From Bradyrhizobium frederickii (GTDB lineage: Bacteria; Pseudomonadota; Alphaproteobacteria; Rhizobiales; Xanthobacteraceae): a stretch of DNA of 64,000 bases. The stretch covers positions 49,566 through 113,565 of the forward strand of contig NZ_SPQS01000025.1 in NCBI RefSeq assembly GCF_004570865.1, read 5' to 3'. The notes under the pieces are model-generated. The model saw nothing but the letters and a program-made list of their open reading frames with translations. It was not told the origin of the DNA and ran no database searches. The position numbers were made by a program, and so were the translations under genes. Of the stretch, positions 27,195 through 36,681 are shown one piece after another. How positions within the stretch are numbered: the stretch's first letter is position 1; each line of letters begins with the position of its first letter.

Positions 27195-28070
27195 TCACGC
27201 CTCGATATCCAGCGCGCAGTCGAAATTCGGCGCTGAATGCGTCAGGGCGCCGGCCGACGCGTAATCGACGCCGGTCGCGGCGATGGCGGCGATCGAATCG
27301 AGCGTGACCCCGCCGGACGCCTCCAGCTTGAGGCGGCCCTCGTTGAGCCTGACGGCCTCCCGCAGCGTCGCAAGATCCATGTTGTCGAGCAGCACTGCGT
27401 CGGCCAGCCCGGTGTCGAGCACCTCGCGCAATTGCGACAACGTGTCGACCTCGATCTCGATCTTGACGAGATGGCCGGCGTGGGCGCGGGCGCGCTCCAG
27501 CACCGGACGGATGCCGCCGGCGACCGCGATGTGGTTGTCCTTGATCAGAATCGCGTCGTCGAGGCCGAAGCGGTGGTTGAAGCCGCCGCCGCAGCGCACC
27601 GCGTATTTTTCCAACGCCCTGAGACCCGGCGTGGTCTTGCGGGTGCAGCAGATGCGCATCTTCGTGCCTTCGGTGCGCGCGACATAATCCGCCGTCAACG
27701 TTGCGACGCCCGACAGGCGGCCGACGAAGTTCAGCGCACACCGCTCCGCGGTGAGAATGGCGCTCGCGGGGCCTGAGATCGTCAGCACCTGCTGTCCGCG
27801 TGCGACGCGTGCGGCGTCACGGACATGGGCGCGCACCTCGATGTCGGACGAAAGCTTTTGCAGCGTCGCGAGCGCGAGCGGCAAGCCGGCGATCACGCCG
27901 GACTGGCGCGCGACCAGGACCGCCCGGGCACTGGTTGCTTCAGGTATCGTCGCAAGCGAGGTGATGTCGCCGGCGCGGCCGAGGTCCTCATCGAGCGCGC
28001 GCTGCACGGCCGCGTCGATTGCGAGCGGCGAGAGGAAGGCGTCGGGATAGAGCAGTGAGGTCGGGGTCAT
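27195..28070 (-). CDS. nadC: Nicotinate-nucleotide diphosphorylase (quinolinate phosphoribosyltransferase)
   Basis: Converts quinolinate + PRPP to nicotinate mononucleotide, the third step of de novo NAD synthesis. The protein has 291 residues. Motifs include DEDLGRAGDITSLATIP, the Arg/Lys-rich CCTRKTTPGLRALEKYAVR (PRPP and quinolinate binding), LIKDNHI and the barrel end GVDYASAGALTHSAP. The start is the ATG at 28070, 11 bp after the nadB stop, so it is cotranscribed with nadB. A longer frame upstream overlaps nadB and is not used. Confidence 0.95.
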   Translation of the reverse strand: MTPTSLLYPDAFLSPLAIDAAVQRALDEDLGRAGDITSLATIPEATSARAVLVARQSGVIAGLPLALATLQKLSSDIEVRAHVRDAARVARGQQVLTISGPASAILTAERCALNFVGRLSGVATLTADYVARTEGTKMRICCTRKTTPGLRALEKYAVRCGGGFNHRFGLDDAILIKDNHIAVAGGIRPVLERARAHAGHLVKIEIEVDTLSQLREVLDTGLADAVLLDNMDLATLREAVRLNEGRLKLEASGGVTLDSIAAIAATGVDYASAGALTHSAPNFDCALDIEA

Positions 28071-28081
28071 CGGGGCTTCCT

Positions 28082-29680
28082 TCAGGCAATCAGGGGCTGG
28101 GCGCTGCGCGGCAATGGCCGCGCGCTCAGGCTTTCGGCGACCTCGCGCGCCGCGGCGAGCGTGGTCATCGTTCGCTGCGCCAGCGCGGGAACATCCGTCG
28201 GGTGGTCGATGCGGAAATGCGCACCGCGGCTTTCGCGCCGGCTCCACGCCGAGGCTGCGACAAGCAGGGCGGACGTCGCCATGTTGCCGAGCGCGATGCT
28301 GGTTGCCTCGCGTTCGAGCGTGGCGAAGTGGTGCACGGCTTCCATAAGGCCGTGATCGTCGCGGATCACGCCGACGCAGGAGCTCATCGTCGTCCGCAGC
28401 CGCTTCACGGTCGCGGCATCCGGCGTGCCACCGCCCGAGGCGATCGGTGCATCGGGAAGGCGGGTAGGCGAGGGGAGCACACGGCCGGCGATGTCGTCGG
28501 CGATGCGCGCGGCGTAGACCGCGGCCTCGAGCAGCGAATTCGAGGCCAGCCGGTTGGCGCCATGCGCGCCGGTCGACGACACCTCGCCGCCGGCCCAGAG
28601 CCCGTCGATCGAGCTGCGGCCGCGCGCGTCTACCGCGATGCCGCCCATATGGTAGTGCGCGGCGGGCGCGATCGGGATGGCTTGCCTCGCCGGATCGATG
28701 CCGGCGGCGATGCAGCTCGCATGCACGGTCGGGAATCTGTCGGCGAAGCGCGCGCCCAGCGCCGCCCGTGCATCGAGGAAGGTGCCGCGCCCGGCCGCGA
28801 TCTCGGCGAACACGCCGCGGGCCACGATGTCGCGTGGCGCGAGCTCCGCGAGCGGATGGCGCGCCGCCATGAAGCGCTCGCCGTTGGCGTTGATCAGCGT
28901 TGCGCCTTCGCCGCGCAGGGCTTCGGTGGCGAGCGGCGCCGGATCGCCCCCGGTCATGATGGCGGTCGGGTGGAACTGGACGAATTCGGGGTCGGCGATC
29001 ACGGCACCCGCGCGGGCGGCGATGGCAAGGCCCGAGCCGCTGGCCTCGAGCGGATTGGTGGTGACGGCATAGAGATGTCCGATGCCGCCGGTGGCAAGCA
29101 CCACCGCGCGCGCGGCGAGCAGGAGCGGCCGTGCGGCGGGATTTCCGGCGTCGCGCAACTGAAGCCCGGTGACCGCGCCATCCCGGGTCAAGAGGGCTTC
29201 GGCGACTAATCCTTCGATGACGCGGATCGACGGCGTCCGGCGCACCGCCTCGCTCAAGGTCGCGATGATCGCGGCGCCCGCTCCGTCGCCGCGCACATGC
29301 ACGATGCGTCGTGCCGAGTGCGCAGCTTCCCGCCCGACCGCGAGCTTTCCTTCGAGATCACGATCGAACGGCACGCCATAGGACAGGAGATCGTGAATGC
29401 GAGGCACGGCCTCGCGTGCAATTCCAAGCGCAACTGCTTCATCGACGAGGCCGCCGCCAACCGCGATCGTGTCGGCAGCATGCGCCTCCGGCGTGTCGCC
29501 CTCGGCCACCGCCGCGGCGATGCCGCCTTGCGCCCATGCGGATGAGGCGCCCTGTCCGAGCGGTGCGGCCGAGATCAAGGTCACCGGCCGCGGTGCAAGT
29601 TTCAACGCGCAGAACAATCCGGCAAGACCGCCGCCGACGATGACGACGTCGTTGGTGCGGGTGAAGTTGTTGTCATTCAT
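28082..29680 (-). CDS. nadB: L-aspartate oxidase
   Basis: Oxidises L-aspartate to iminoaspartate, the first step of de novo NAD synthesis; NadA then uses the product. The protein has 532 residues. The FAD motif VVIVGGGLAGLFCALKLAP is at the N-terminus. SSAWAQGGIAAAV, HVRGDGAGAAI and the conserved VSSTGAHGANRLASNSLLEA (FAD contact) are all present. The start at 29680 puts the FAD motif at residue 12. The gene lies between nadA and nadC, and the gap to nadA (216 bp) holds a repeat. Confidence 0.95.
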   Translation of the reverse strand: MNDNNFTRTNDVVIVGGGLAGLFCALKLAPRPVTLISAAPLGQGASSAWAQGGIAAAVAEGDTPEAHAADTIAVGGGLVDEAVALGIAREAVPRIHDLLSYGVPFDRDLEGKLAVGREAAHSARRIVHVRGDGAGAAIIATLSEAVRRTPSIRVIEGLVAEALLTRDGAVTGLQLRDAGNPAARPLLLAARAVVLATGGIGHLYAVTTNPLEASGSGLAIAARAGAVIADPEFVQFHPTAIMTGGDPAPLATEALRGEGATLINANGERFMAARHPLAELAPRDIVARGVFAEIAAGRGTFLDARAALGARFADRFPTVHASCIAAGIDPARQAIPIAPAAHYHMGGIAVDARGRSSIDGLWAGGEVSSTGAHGANRLASNSLLEAAVYAARIADDIAGRVLPSPTRLPDAPIASGGGTPDAATVKRLRTTMSSCVGVIRDDHGLMEAVHHFATLEREATSIALGNMATSALLVAASAWSRRESRGAHFRIDHPTDVPALAQRTMTTLAAAREVAESLSARPLPRSAQPLIA

Positions 29681-29699
29681 CGTTCTCTCCATTCGCTCC

Positions 29700-29870
29700 T
29701 CCGTCGTCCCTGCGAAAGCAGGGACCCATAACCCCAGGGAGGAGTCGTGACGCGAACTCGTCACTCCGAGTCGTCGCCAAACATCTTCCTGTGGTCAGCG
29801 CGACGAGCGCGAGCGCTCGCGCGGGGATCCCGGATCGGCGCGCGCTTGAGGCGCGCTTGTCCGGGACGAC
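29700..29870. repeat. Palindromic repeats in the nadA-nadB gap
   Basis: Two adjacent hairpin-forming units. One is GTCCCTGCGAAAGCAGGGAC (29707-29726). The other is a GC-rich block with CGGCGCGCGCTTGAGGCGCGCTTGTCCGGGACGAC at its end. They sit inside the nad operon, so they may affect the relative mRNA levels of nadA and nadB-nadC rather than end transcription. Confidence 0.55.
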
Positions 29871-29896
29871 AGCGGTGTGTGACGCTACATGTGTTG

Positions 29897-31003
29897 CTAG
29901 TTCTTCAGATTGATCATCCGCTCGACCGAACGCCGCGCGCGCGCCGCGAGCGCGGGATCGATCGTCACCTCCTCACGGAGCGTCAGCAGGCTGCCCAGGA
30001 TGTTGGCGAGCGTGATGCGCTTCATATGCGGGCAGAGATTGCAGGGCCGCAGCATCTCGACGTCGGGCATCTCGGCGCGCACATTGTCGGCCATCGAGCA
30101 TTCCGTGATCATCACCAGCCGCCGCGGCCGCCGCTCACGCACCCAGTTGATCATGTGCGCGGTCGAGCCGGTGAAGTCGGCTTCCGCCAGCACGTCCGGC
30201 GGACATTCGGGATGCGCGATGATCTGCACCGAAGGATCGGCCTCGCGGAAAGCACGCAGCTCTTCGCCCTTGAAGCGCTCGTGCACTTCGCAGGCGCCCT
30301 TCCAGGCGATGATCCTCACGTCGGTCTTCGAGGCCACGTAAGTTGCGAGATAGCGATCGGGCAGGAAGATCACGCTTCGAGCGCCAAGGCTCTCGACCAC
30401 CTGCACCGCGTTCGACGAGGTGCAGCAGATGTCGACCTCGGCCTTCACCTCGGCCGAGGTGTTGACGTAAGCGACGACAGGAACGCCGGGAAATCGCTCG
30501 CGGAGCAGCCGCACGTCGGCGCCGGTGATGCTGGCAGCAAGCGAGCAGCCCGCGCGCGAATCCGGGATCAAAACGGTCTTGTCCGGATTGAGCAGTTTCG
30601 ATGTCTCCGCCATGAAATGCACGCCGCACTGGACGATGATGCCGGCCTTCACCTTGGTGGCTTCGACGGCGAGCTGGAGCGAGTCGCCGCCGATATCTGC
30701 GACGCAGTGGAAGATCTCGGGGGATTGGTAATTGTGCGCGAGGATCACCGCGCCGCGGGCGCGCTTCAGCTCGTTGATCGCCAGGATCGTCGGCGCCATC
30801 AGCGGCCACTCGATCGGCGGGATCACGTGCTTCACGCGCTCATAGAGCGGCGCGGTGGCGCGTGCGACCTCCGGTGTCCATGCCAGTGAGGGCGTCGGCA
30901 GCGCGGCTCCCGTTCGTGCCGGTGCGGCACGGGAGGAGGCGGTAACTTGGCCCGGGGGCCGGTTGGCAAAGTCGTCGGGGCCGTAAATTCCAGCGATCGG
31001 CAT
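29897..31003 (-). CDS. nadA: Quinolinate synthase
   Basis: Condenses iminoaspartate with DHAP to quinolinate using a 4Fe-4S cluster. The protein has 368 residues. Conserved Cys occur in IIVQCGVHFMAET, SRAGCSLAASI and ECSMADN, with PCNLCPHMKRITL at the end; the ligand set of this family is therefore present. AHNYQSPEI is the N-terminal substrate motif. It is the first gene of nadA-nadB-nadC. Two palindromes at 31027-31045 and 31099-31115 lie upstream of its ATG. Confidence 0.95.
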   Translation of the reverse strand: MPIAGIYGPDDFANRPPGQVTASSRAAPARTGAALPTPSLAWTPEVARATAPLYERVKHVIPPIEWPLMAPTILAINELKRARGAVILAHNYQSPEIFHCVADIGGDSLQLAVEATKVKAGIIVQCGVHFMAETSKLLNPDKTVLIPDSRAGCSLAASITGADVRLLRERFPGVPVVAYVNTSAEVKAEVDICCTSSNAVQVVESLGARSVIFLPDRYLATYVASKTDVRIIAWKGACEVHERFKGEELRAFREADPSVQIIAHPECPPDVLAEADFTGSTAHMINWVRERRPRRLVMITECSMADNVRAEMPDVEMLRPCNLCPHMKRITLANILGSLLTLREEVTIDPALAARARRSVERMINLKN

Positions 31004-31026
31004 CGAAGCCTCCCTTGCAGAGTAAT

Positions 31027-31045
31027 TATGCTCAATTTGAGTATA
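31027..31045. promoter_or_regulatory. Candidate NadQ operator 1
   Basis: Palindrome TATGCTCAA-T-TTGAGTATA, with one mismatch between its 9-bp arms, centred at 31036. It lies 24 bases upstream of the nadA start, in a position to block transcription. A similar palindrome is centred 71 bp further upstream. A NadQ-like regulator is encoded at 41485-42453. Confidence 0.6.
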
Positions 31046-31098
31046 TATAAGGCCCGAAAATGCTGGCCGAGAGGCCAGCGGATTTCATTGGGCTTAAT

Positions 31099-31115
31099 AT
31101 ACTCAGTCTGAGCAA
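31099..31115. promoter_or_regulatory. Candidate NadQ operator 2
   Basis: Palindrome ATACTCAG-T-CTGAGCAA centred at 31107. Together with operator 1 it gives the shared form T-R-CTCA-R-T-Y-TGAG-Y-A. The centre-to-centre distance of 71 bp is close to seven helical turns, which would suit cooperative binding or looping. It also lies about 220 bp upstream of the divergent MFS gene. Confidence 0.55.
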
Positions 31116-31334
31116 ATCAAACATAACATGCTCTGCCGGGGATCGCCAGATCCGGCCGCACACATTTCCGTCAGGCCGGGCCGATGCCTCGAGGCCACAT
31201 CGAAATGCAATGCTCCCGCGACAGCTCCTCGTGGAATGCAACCGTTTTTAGCTTGGGATTTTCATGCAAGTGCATTAAATGGCACGCTCGCGGCGGCGGC
31301 TTTGTCACTCCGCCCATGACAGACGAGGAGCACC

Positions 31335-32588
31335 ATGTCGACATCAGCGAGCGAACTTGCTCCGGCCCCCCGTTCCTCCAACTGGCGCACCCCGGCCGTC
31401 ATCATTCTGTGCGGTTGTGCGATCGGCATGCTCGGCTTCGGTCCGCGCTCGGCGCTCGGCTTCTTCGTGCAGCCGATGAGCCACGAATTCTCCTGGGGCC
31501 GCGACGTGTTCGGGCTCGCGATCGCGGTGCAGAACCTGCTGTGGGGCTTGGGCCAGCCTTTCGCCGGAGCCGTGGCCGATCGCTTCGGCCTGTTCCGGGT
31601 GATGTGCGTCGGCGCGCTGCTCTATGCCGGCGGCCTGATCCTGATGCGTTACTCGTCGACGCCGCTCTCGCTCAACATTGGTGCCGGCGTCATGGTGGGC
31701 TTCGGTCTTGCCGGCTGCTCGTTCAACCTGGTGCTGTCGGCATTCAGCAAGCTCCTGCCTGCCGAGAAGCGCGGCCTTGCGCTCGGTGCCGGCACCGCCG
31801 CGGGCTCGTTTGGCCAATTCCTGTTCGCCCCGATCGGCGTCGCGCTGATCGACAATTTCGGCTGGCAGCAGGCGCTCTCCGTGTTCGGCTTCCTGATGCT
31901 GTTGATCATCCCGCTGTCGCTGGCACTCTCGACGCCGCCGGTGGCACAGGCGGCGAACGCCGCGCCCGCGGATGAGCAGAGCTTCACCAGGGCGCTTGCC
32001 GAAGCGTTCGGCCACCGCTCCTATGTGCTGCTGGTGCTCGGCTTCTTCACCTGCGGATTCCAGCTTGCCTTCATCACCGTGCATCTGCCGGCCTTCCTGG
32101 TCGATCGCGGCATCTCCGCGCAAACCGGCGGCTGGGTGATCGCGGCGATCGGCCTGTTCAACATCATCGGCTCCTTGAGCGTCGGCTATCTCCAGAACTC
32201 AGTGCCCAAGCGCTACATCCTCTCGACCATCTACTTCACGCGCGCGCTGGCGACGCTCGCCTTCATCTCGTTCCCGATCACGCCGTTCTCGGCGATCGCG
32301 TTCGGTGCGATCTCCGGCCTGACCTGGCTCTCCACGGTGCCGCCGACCTCGGCGCTGGTGGCGCTGATGTTCGGCACGCGCTGGCTTGCCACGCTCTATG
32401 GCTTCGCCTTCGTCAGCCATCAGGTCGGCGGCTTCCTCGGTGTCTGGTTAGGGGGCATCGTGTTCGAGAAATTCGGTTCCTACACGCCGATCTGGTGGCT
32501 CTCGATCCTGTTCGGTGTGCTCTCCGCGCTGATCAATCTTCCGATCGTGGAGAAACCGGTGGCTCGGGCGGTTGCGCAGCCGGCCTGA
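31335..32588 (+). CDS. MFS transporter (OFA-like)
   Basis: Protein of 417 residues with 12 predicted transmembrane helices. An N-terminal motif (GFGPRSALGFFVQPMSHEFSW) and the loop GAVADRFGLFRVM (between helices 2 and 3, the MFS signature) are clear. It resembles the oxalate/formate-antiporter-like branch that moves small carboxylates, but the cargo cannot be read from sequence. It is divergent from nadA and is followed after 41 bp by acuI on the same strand. Confidence 0.85.
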   Translation: MSTSASELAPAPRSSNWRTPAVIILCGCAIGMLGFGPRSALGFFVQPMSHEFSWGRDVFGLAIAVQNLLWGLGQPFAGAVADRFGLFRVMCVGALLYAGGLILMRYSSTPLSLNIGAGVMVGFGLAGCSFNLVLSAFSKLLPAEKRGLALGAGTAAGSFGQFLFAPIGVALIDNFGWQQALSVFGFLMLLIIPLSLALSTPPVAQAANAAPADEQSFTRALAEAFGHRSYVLLVLGFFTCGFQLAFITVHLPAFLVDRGISAQTGGWVIAAIGLFNIIGSLSVGYLQNSVPKRYILSTIYFTRALATLAFISFPITPFSAIAFGAISGLTWLSTVPPTSALVALMFGTRWLATLYGFAFVSHQVGGFLGVWLGGIVFEKFGSYTPIWWLSILFGVLSALINLPIVEKPVARAVAQPA

Positions 32589-32629
32589 TCGGCTAAACAT
32601 CCACGACAAACAAGTCAGGGAGGTCAGTC

Positions 32630-33616
32630 GTGGCCACATTCAAGGCGATCCGGATCGACAAGGCGGACAAGGGCACCACCGCCGCGCTCACGCAGTTCGA
32701 CGAAGCCGAGCTGATGGACGGCGACGTCACCGTCCGGGTGGAATGGTCGACGCTGAACTACAAGGACGGCCTTGCGCTCACCGGCAAGGCGCCGGTGGTG
32801 CGCCGCTTCCCGATGATCGCCGGCATCGACTTCGCCGGCACGGTCGAAGCCTCCTCGCATCCGCAGTGGAAGGCCGGCGACAAGGTGGTCTGCACCGGAT
32901 GGGGCATGGGCGAGACCCATCTCGGCGCCTATGCCGAGAAGGCGCGGGTGAAGGGCGACTGGCTGGTCGCGTTGCCGCAAGGGCTCTCGGCGCGCGATGC
33001 CATGGCGATCGGCACCGCCGGCTTCACGGCGATGCTCTCGGTGCTGGCACTGGAGAAGCACGGTCTGTCGCCGAAGAGCGGCCCGGTGGTGGTGACCGGT
33101 GCCGCCGGCGGCGTCGGCTCGGTCGCGATCGCCGTGCTCTCGAAGCTCGGCTATCACGTCATCGCCTCGACCGGCCGGGCCTCGGAGGCCGACTATCTGA
33201 AGCACCTGGGAGCTGCCGAAATCATCGACCGCAACGAACTGTCGGCGCCGGCCAAACCTCTCGCCAAGGAGCGCTGGGCCGGTGGCGTCGACAGCGTCGG
33301 CTCGACCACCCTCGCCAATCTGCTCTCGATGACGCGATATGGCGGAGCGATCGCGGCCTGCGGCCTGGCGGCGGGCATGGACCTGCCGTCCTCCGTCGCA
33401 CCGTTTATTTTGCGCGGAGTGTGCCTTCTCGGCATCGATTCCGTGATGTGCCCGATCGAGCCCAGGAGGGCTGCCTGGCAGCGCCTCGCATCCGATCTGG
33501 ATCGGGAAAAACTTGCTGAAATTACAAAGGAAATTTCGCTGGCCGAGGTTTCGGATTGGGGCGCGAAGATCCTGGCCGGCGAGGTGCGCGGCCGCATCGT
33601 GGTAAAAATTGTCTAA
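32630..33616 (+). CDS. acuI: Acrylyl-CoA reductase (NADPH), AcuI/YhdH family
   Basis: Zinc-free medium-chain reductase of 328 residues that reduces acryloyl-CoA to propionyl-CoA, detoxifying acrylate. The family N-terminus ATFKAIRIDK and WSTLNYKDGLALTGK is followed by the PMIAGIDFAGTV motif. The NADPH-binding fold has VVVTGAAGGVGSVAI and STGRASEADYLK, with GVDSVGSTTLAN next. The start is GTG at 32630, with GGGAGGTC upstream as the ribosome-binding site. It is probably cotranscribed with the MFS gene. Confidence 0.88.
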   Translation: MATFKAIRIDKADKGTTAALTQFDEAELMDGDVTVRVEWSTLNYKDGLALTGKAPVVRRFPMIAGIDFAGTVEASSHPQWKAGDKVVCTGWGMGETHLGAYAEKARVKGDWLVALPQGLSARDAMAIGTAGFTAMLSVLALEKHGLSPKSGPVVVTGAAGGVGSVAIAVLSKLGYHVIASTGRASEADYLKHLGAAEIIDRNELSAPAKPLAKERWAGGVDSVGSTTLANLLSMTRYGGAIAACGLAAGMDLPSSVAPFILRGVCLLGIDSVMCPIEPRRAAWQRLASDLDREKLAEITKEISLAEVSDWGAKILAGEVRGRIVVKIV

Positions 33617-33729
33617 CGGCGTTCAGACTTTACCAACCAAGCTGCTTCAATGTCGCCATGGTTAGTATGGTAAGCAGCGGGTAAAGAGATAAGGCATCGC
33701 CCGCTGCGGGGGTCGGTTCGGAGTTGAGC

Positions 33730-34329
33730 ATGCTTGCGCGTATTGTGTTGGGGGCTGTCACGGCGGCAGCAACGTTTGCGCCGGCCATTGCCGGCAGCAT
33801 GAACGCCGACGAGGCCCGTCGCTTCGTCGCCGGCAAAGTGTTTGCCTTCACCTGTTTCGACGGGACCCGCGGTGCAGGCCGCATCCTTGACGATCTCGGC
33901 GCCGCCGGTGCGGTGCAGTTCTCGGGCGCAGGCCCGGTCAAGCATCTCCGCCTGCCCGGCAATACGCTCCAGATCCGCGGCCAGAACGTCTGCGCCTCGA
34001 TCAAGGGGATTCCGTTCGAGCCCTGTTTCAACCTGGAAAAGACCGACGATCGCAGCTTCCGCGGCTCCGTGTCGGGCATGGGCTTCGCCTATTGCGACTT
34101 CCATCATCAGGGCGGCAACCAGATGCTGATGGCGCGCGCTGCGGCGCGGCCGCGCTCGCTGCACAGGCCGGAGCACACCGGTTCGGTCGGCCCGGCCAAC
34201 ACCGAGGTCGCCGCGCGCGTGGAGACGCCGCGTGTCGAGAGCAGCCGGCTCGAGCCGGTGAAGGCCGAAGTCAGGTCCGAGCCCGCCAAGAGCGAGGCCC
34301 CGCTGGAGCTGCGCCGCTCGACCCAGTGA
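33730..34329 (+). CDS. Exported conserved hypothetical protein
   Basis: Protein of 199 residues. The N-terminus MLARIVLGAVTAAATFAPAI is a signal peptide (cleavage near AIAG). The mature domain (about residues 24-135) has four Cys (FTCFDG, QNVCAS, EPCFN, AYCDF), suggesting two disulfides, and a beta-rich look. The last 65 residues are Glu/Arg/Pro-rich and of low complexity. It looks restricted to rhizobial relatives; function is unknown. The start is the ATG at 33730. Confidence 0.65.
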   Translation: MLARIVLGAVTAAATFAPAIAGSMNADEARRFVAGKVFAFTCFDGTRGAGRILDDLGAAGAVQFSGAGPVKHLRLPGNTLQIRGQNVCASIKGIPFEPCFNLEKTDDRSFRGSVSGMGFAYCDFHHQGGNQMLMARAAARPRSLHRPEHTGSVGPANTEVAARVETPRVESSRLEPVKAEVRSEPAKSEAPLELRRSTQ

Positions 34330-34493
34330 GACGGCCCTGCGGGACGGCCCGCACACTTTGTCGATAAAGACCTCCATCGAACACGAAGCCGCCGCGCCGT
34401 AGTCATACGGACGGCGGCTTTCATGCGTTGGTAGTTGTTCGCGCTTCAGTTTGCGTACGGCCGGGGGGCGCGGCCCGATATAAGGGTTCAACG

Positions 34494-34739
34494 ATGTCGC
34501 TGTACTTCTTCCGCATCAGTACCGGTCGCTATTCCGGCGCCGCCGACCAGCCGTACGAGTTCGAGGATCGCGCGGCCGCCTGGACCGAGATGACGGAAGT
34601 CTGCGCCAACTTGCTCGGCGGCATCGCGCGCAGCCTGAAGCCGAACGCCGAGTGGTGCATGGAGCTGCTCGACGAGAACAAGAAGCCGGTCTTTCGCATC
34701 AGCCTCGTCGGCGAGAGCGCCGGATGCAAGGCATCCTGA
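34494..34739 (+). CDS. DUF6894-like small protein (81 aa)
   Basis: Starts MSLYFFRISTGRYSGAADQP and continues with AAAWTEMTEVCANLLGGIA and a beta strand pair ending in KKPVFRISLVGES. The FFRI start, central helix and C-terminal strands are the pattern of DUF6894 proteins, common and multi-copy in rhizobia. Function unknown. The ATG at 34494 follows a purine-rich stretch (TAAGGG). Confidence 0.65.
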   Translation: MSLYFFRISTGRYSGAADQPYEFEDRAAAWTEMTEVCANLLGGIARSLKPNAEWCMELLDENKKPVFRISLVGESAGCKAS

Positions 34740-34944
34740 ACCCGACCTCCAGCTGCAATTTACAACCAAGGCGAGAGAAATTCTCTTCGCGCTCAATCGC
34801 TTGGCGTAAAAATCAGTATTTCTGCGGGGGACCTCGTTAACCAAATCGGAATGTGAGGCGCTCAATTTTTGGGCAAGGGCGCGATCAACGCCAAGGGAAG
34901 CCGACAACGACTCGGCTGCGCATTTCCTTCGGGGGAAGAGACCC

Positions 34945-36681
34945 ATGTTGAGCCTTGCTCAGAATTTGAGGATCGGGACCAAGCTGGCGATTGCTTCGGC
35001 GCTCGGGGTGTTCCTGGTTGGTGCCATGATCGCAAGCCAGATGCTCGGCAATGCCAGCGTCCGCGAGACCAGTCAGAGCGCACTTGCGCAGCGGGAAATC
35101 GCCCGCGACGCAATCCGGGCCGAAGTTGCGGTTCGCGGCATGCAACTCGCCGTGCGAGACCTTCGTCTCGCCAACAACGCGGCAGATCTTCAGAAGGCCA
35201 TCCAGGCTCTGGGCGATCAGCAGACCTCGATGGGCTTGCTGGTCGATGCCATGCTGAGACTTTCTCACGAGGCCGAGAACCGCGCCCGGATGGAGAAACT
35301 GAGATCGTTGGCCGCGGACTACGGAAAGGCTGCCCAGCAGATCGCCGCCGTCCGTGGCGAAGCCTTGGCCGCGAGCGGTGCAGACGCCGCGCCGCGCGCC
35401 GCGAAGCTCAATGAAGATGCCATTCGCATGGCGCGCGAGCTCACGCTGCCGATCGCAGCCCAACTGGACGGGCTGATCAGCCAGATCGCCGATTACGCGA
35501 ACCTTAGGTCCGAAGAGAAGAATGCTGCGGCCGCTTACCAAATGAGATCGAGCGAGCAGCTTGCGATGCTGGTCGGCGCCCTCGCCATGCTCGTCCTCGT
35601 CGGCTCCTGGCTGATGTCGTTCCTGACCATCGCCCGGCCCATCCGGTCGCTCACCGTGGCCATGGACAAGCTCGCCGGCGGCGATTTCTCCGTGGTGCTG
35701 CCCGGGCTCGGCCGCAAGGACGAGGTCGGCGGCGTCGCTGCGGCCGTCGAGAAATTCAAGATCGTGTCAGAACAGAAGGCGCGCGAAGAGGCCGAGGCCA
35801 AGATCAGGCAGGATCAGATCGCGGCCGCGCAGCGCAAGGCCGAGATGCACAAGCTCGCTGACGGCTTCGAAGCAGCGATCGGCGAGATCGTCGATACCGT
35901 GTCCTCGGCTGCGACCGAACTGGAAGCCTCGGCGTCGACGCTCACATCGACCGCGTCGCGCGGACAGGAGCTCACCACCATGGTTGCGTCCGCCTCCGAG
36001 GAAGCGTCCACCAATGTGCAGTCGGTGGCCTCGGCGACCGAAGAGCTGTCGTCGTCGATCACCGAGATCAGCCGCCAGGTGCAGGAATCCGCCCGCGTCG
36101 CGGGCGAGGCGGTGAGCCAGGCCCGCACCACGACCGACCGCGTCGGGGAGCTCTCCGCCGCTGCGGCGCGGATCGGCGACGTGGTCGAGCTGATCAACAC
36201 CATCGCCGGCCAGACCAATCTCCTGGCGCTCAATGCAACCATCGAGGCCGCGCGCGCCGGCGAGGCGGGCCGCGGCTTTGCCGTCGTCGCCTCCGAGGTC
36301 AAGGCGCTGGCCGAGCAGACCGCGAAGGCGACCGGCGAGATCGGCCAGCAGATCGCGAGCATCCAGACTGCCACCGAGCATTCCGTCGGCGCGATCAAGG
36401 ACATCAGTCACACCATCGAGAAACTGTCGGAGATCTCCTCGACGATCGCGGCTGCCGTCGAGGAGCAGGGCGCGGCGACGCAGGAGATTTCCCGCAACGT
36501 GCAGCAGGCGGCGGCAGGTACGCATCAGGTGTCGTCTAACATCATGGACGTGCAGCGCGGCGCGAGCGAGACCGGTTCGGCCTCCTCGCAGGTGCTGTCC
36601 GCCGCCCAGATGCTGTCCGGCGACAGCAACCGCCTCAAGCTCGAGGTCGGCAAGTTTCTCGACACCGTGCGCGCCGCCTGA
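34945..36681 (+). CDS. Methyl-accepting chemotaxis protein 1
   Basis: Chemoreceptor of 578 residues. TM1 is at about 13-32 and TM2 at about 207-230, enclosing a helical four-helix-bundle-type sensor (33-205). A HAMP linker (RPIRSLTVAMDKLAGGDFSV) follows. The signalling domain carries the conserved hairpin tip VVELINTIAGQTNLLALNAT. The protein ends KFLDTVRAA and has no C-terminal pentapeptide for CheR/CheB docking. The ligand is unknown. It shares an almost identical signalling domain with the next gene. Confidence 0.93.
   Translation: MLSLAQNLRIGTKLAIASALGVFLVGAMIASQMLGNASVRETSQSALAQREIARDAIRAEVAVRGMQLAVRDLRLANNAADLQKAIQALGDQQTSMGLLVDAMLRLSHEAENRARMEKLRSLAADYGKAAQQIAAVRGEALAASGADAAPRAAKLNEDAIRMARELTLPIAAQLDGLISQIADYANLRSEEKNAAAAYQMRSSEQLAMLVGALAMLVLVGSWLMSFLTIARPIRSLTVAMDKLAGGDFSVVLPGLGRKDEVGGVAAAVEKFKIVSEQKAREEAEAKIRQDQIAAAQRKAEMHKLADGFEAAIGEIVDTVSSAATELEASASTLTSTASRGQELTTMVASASEEASTNVQSVASATEELSSSITEISRQVQESARVAGEAVSQARTTTDRVGELSAAAARIGDVVELINTIAGQTNLLALNATIEAARAGEAGRGFAVVASEVKALAEQTAKATGEIGQQIASIQTATEHSVGAIKDISHTIEKLSEISSTIAAAVEEQGAATQEISRNVQQAAAGTHQVSSNIMDVQRGASETGSASSQVLSAAQMLSGDSNRLKLEVGKFLDTVRAA

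Larger units (their letters stand above)
31004..31334. other. Divergent promoter region nadA / MFS
   Basis: A 331-bp gap between divergent genes. Its left part is distinctly AT-richer than its surroundings, as expected for promoters, and contains the two palindromes annotated separately. The right part (31130-31330) has short open frames without a recognisable product. Confidence 0.5.
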
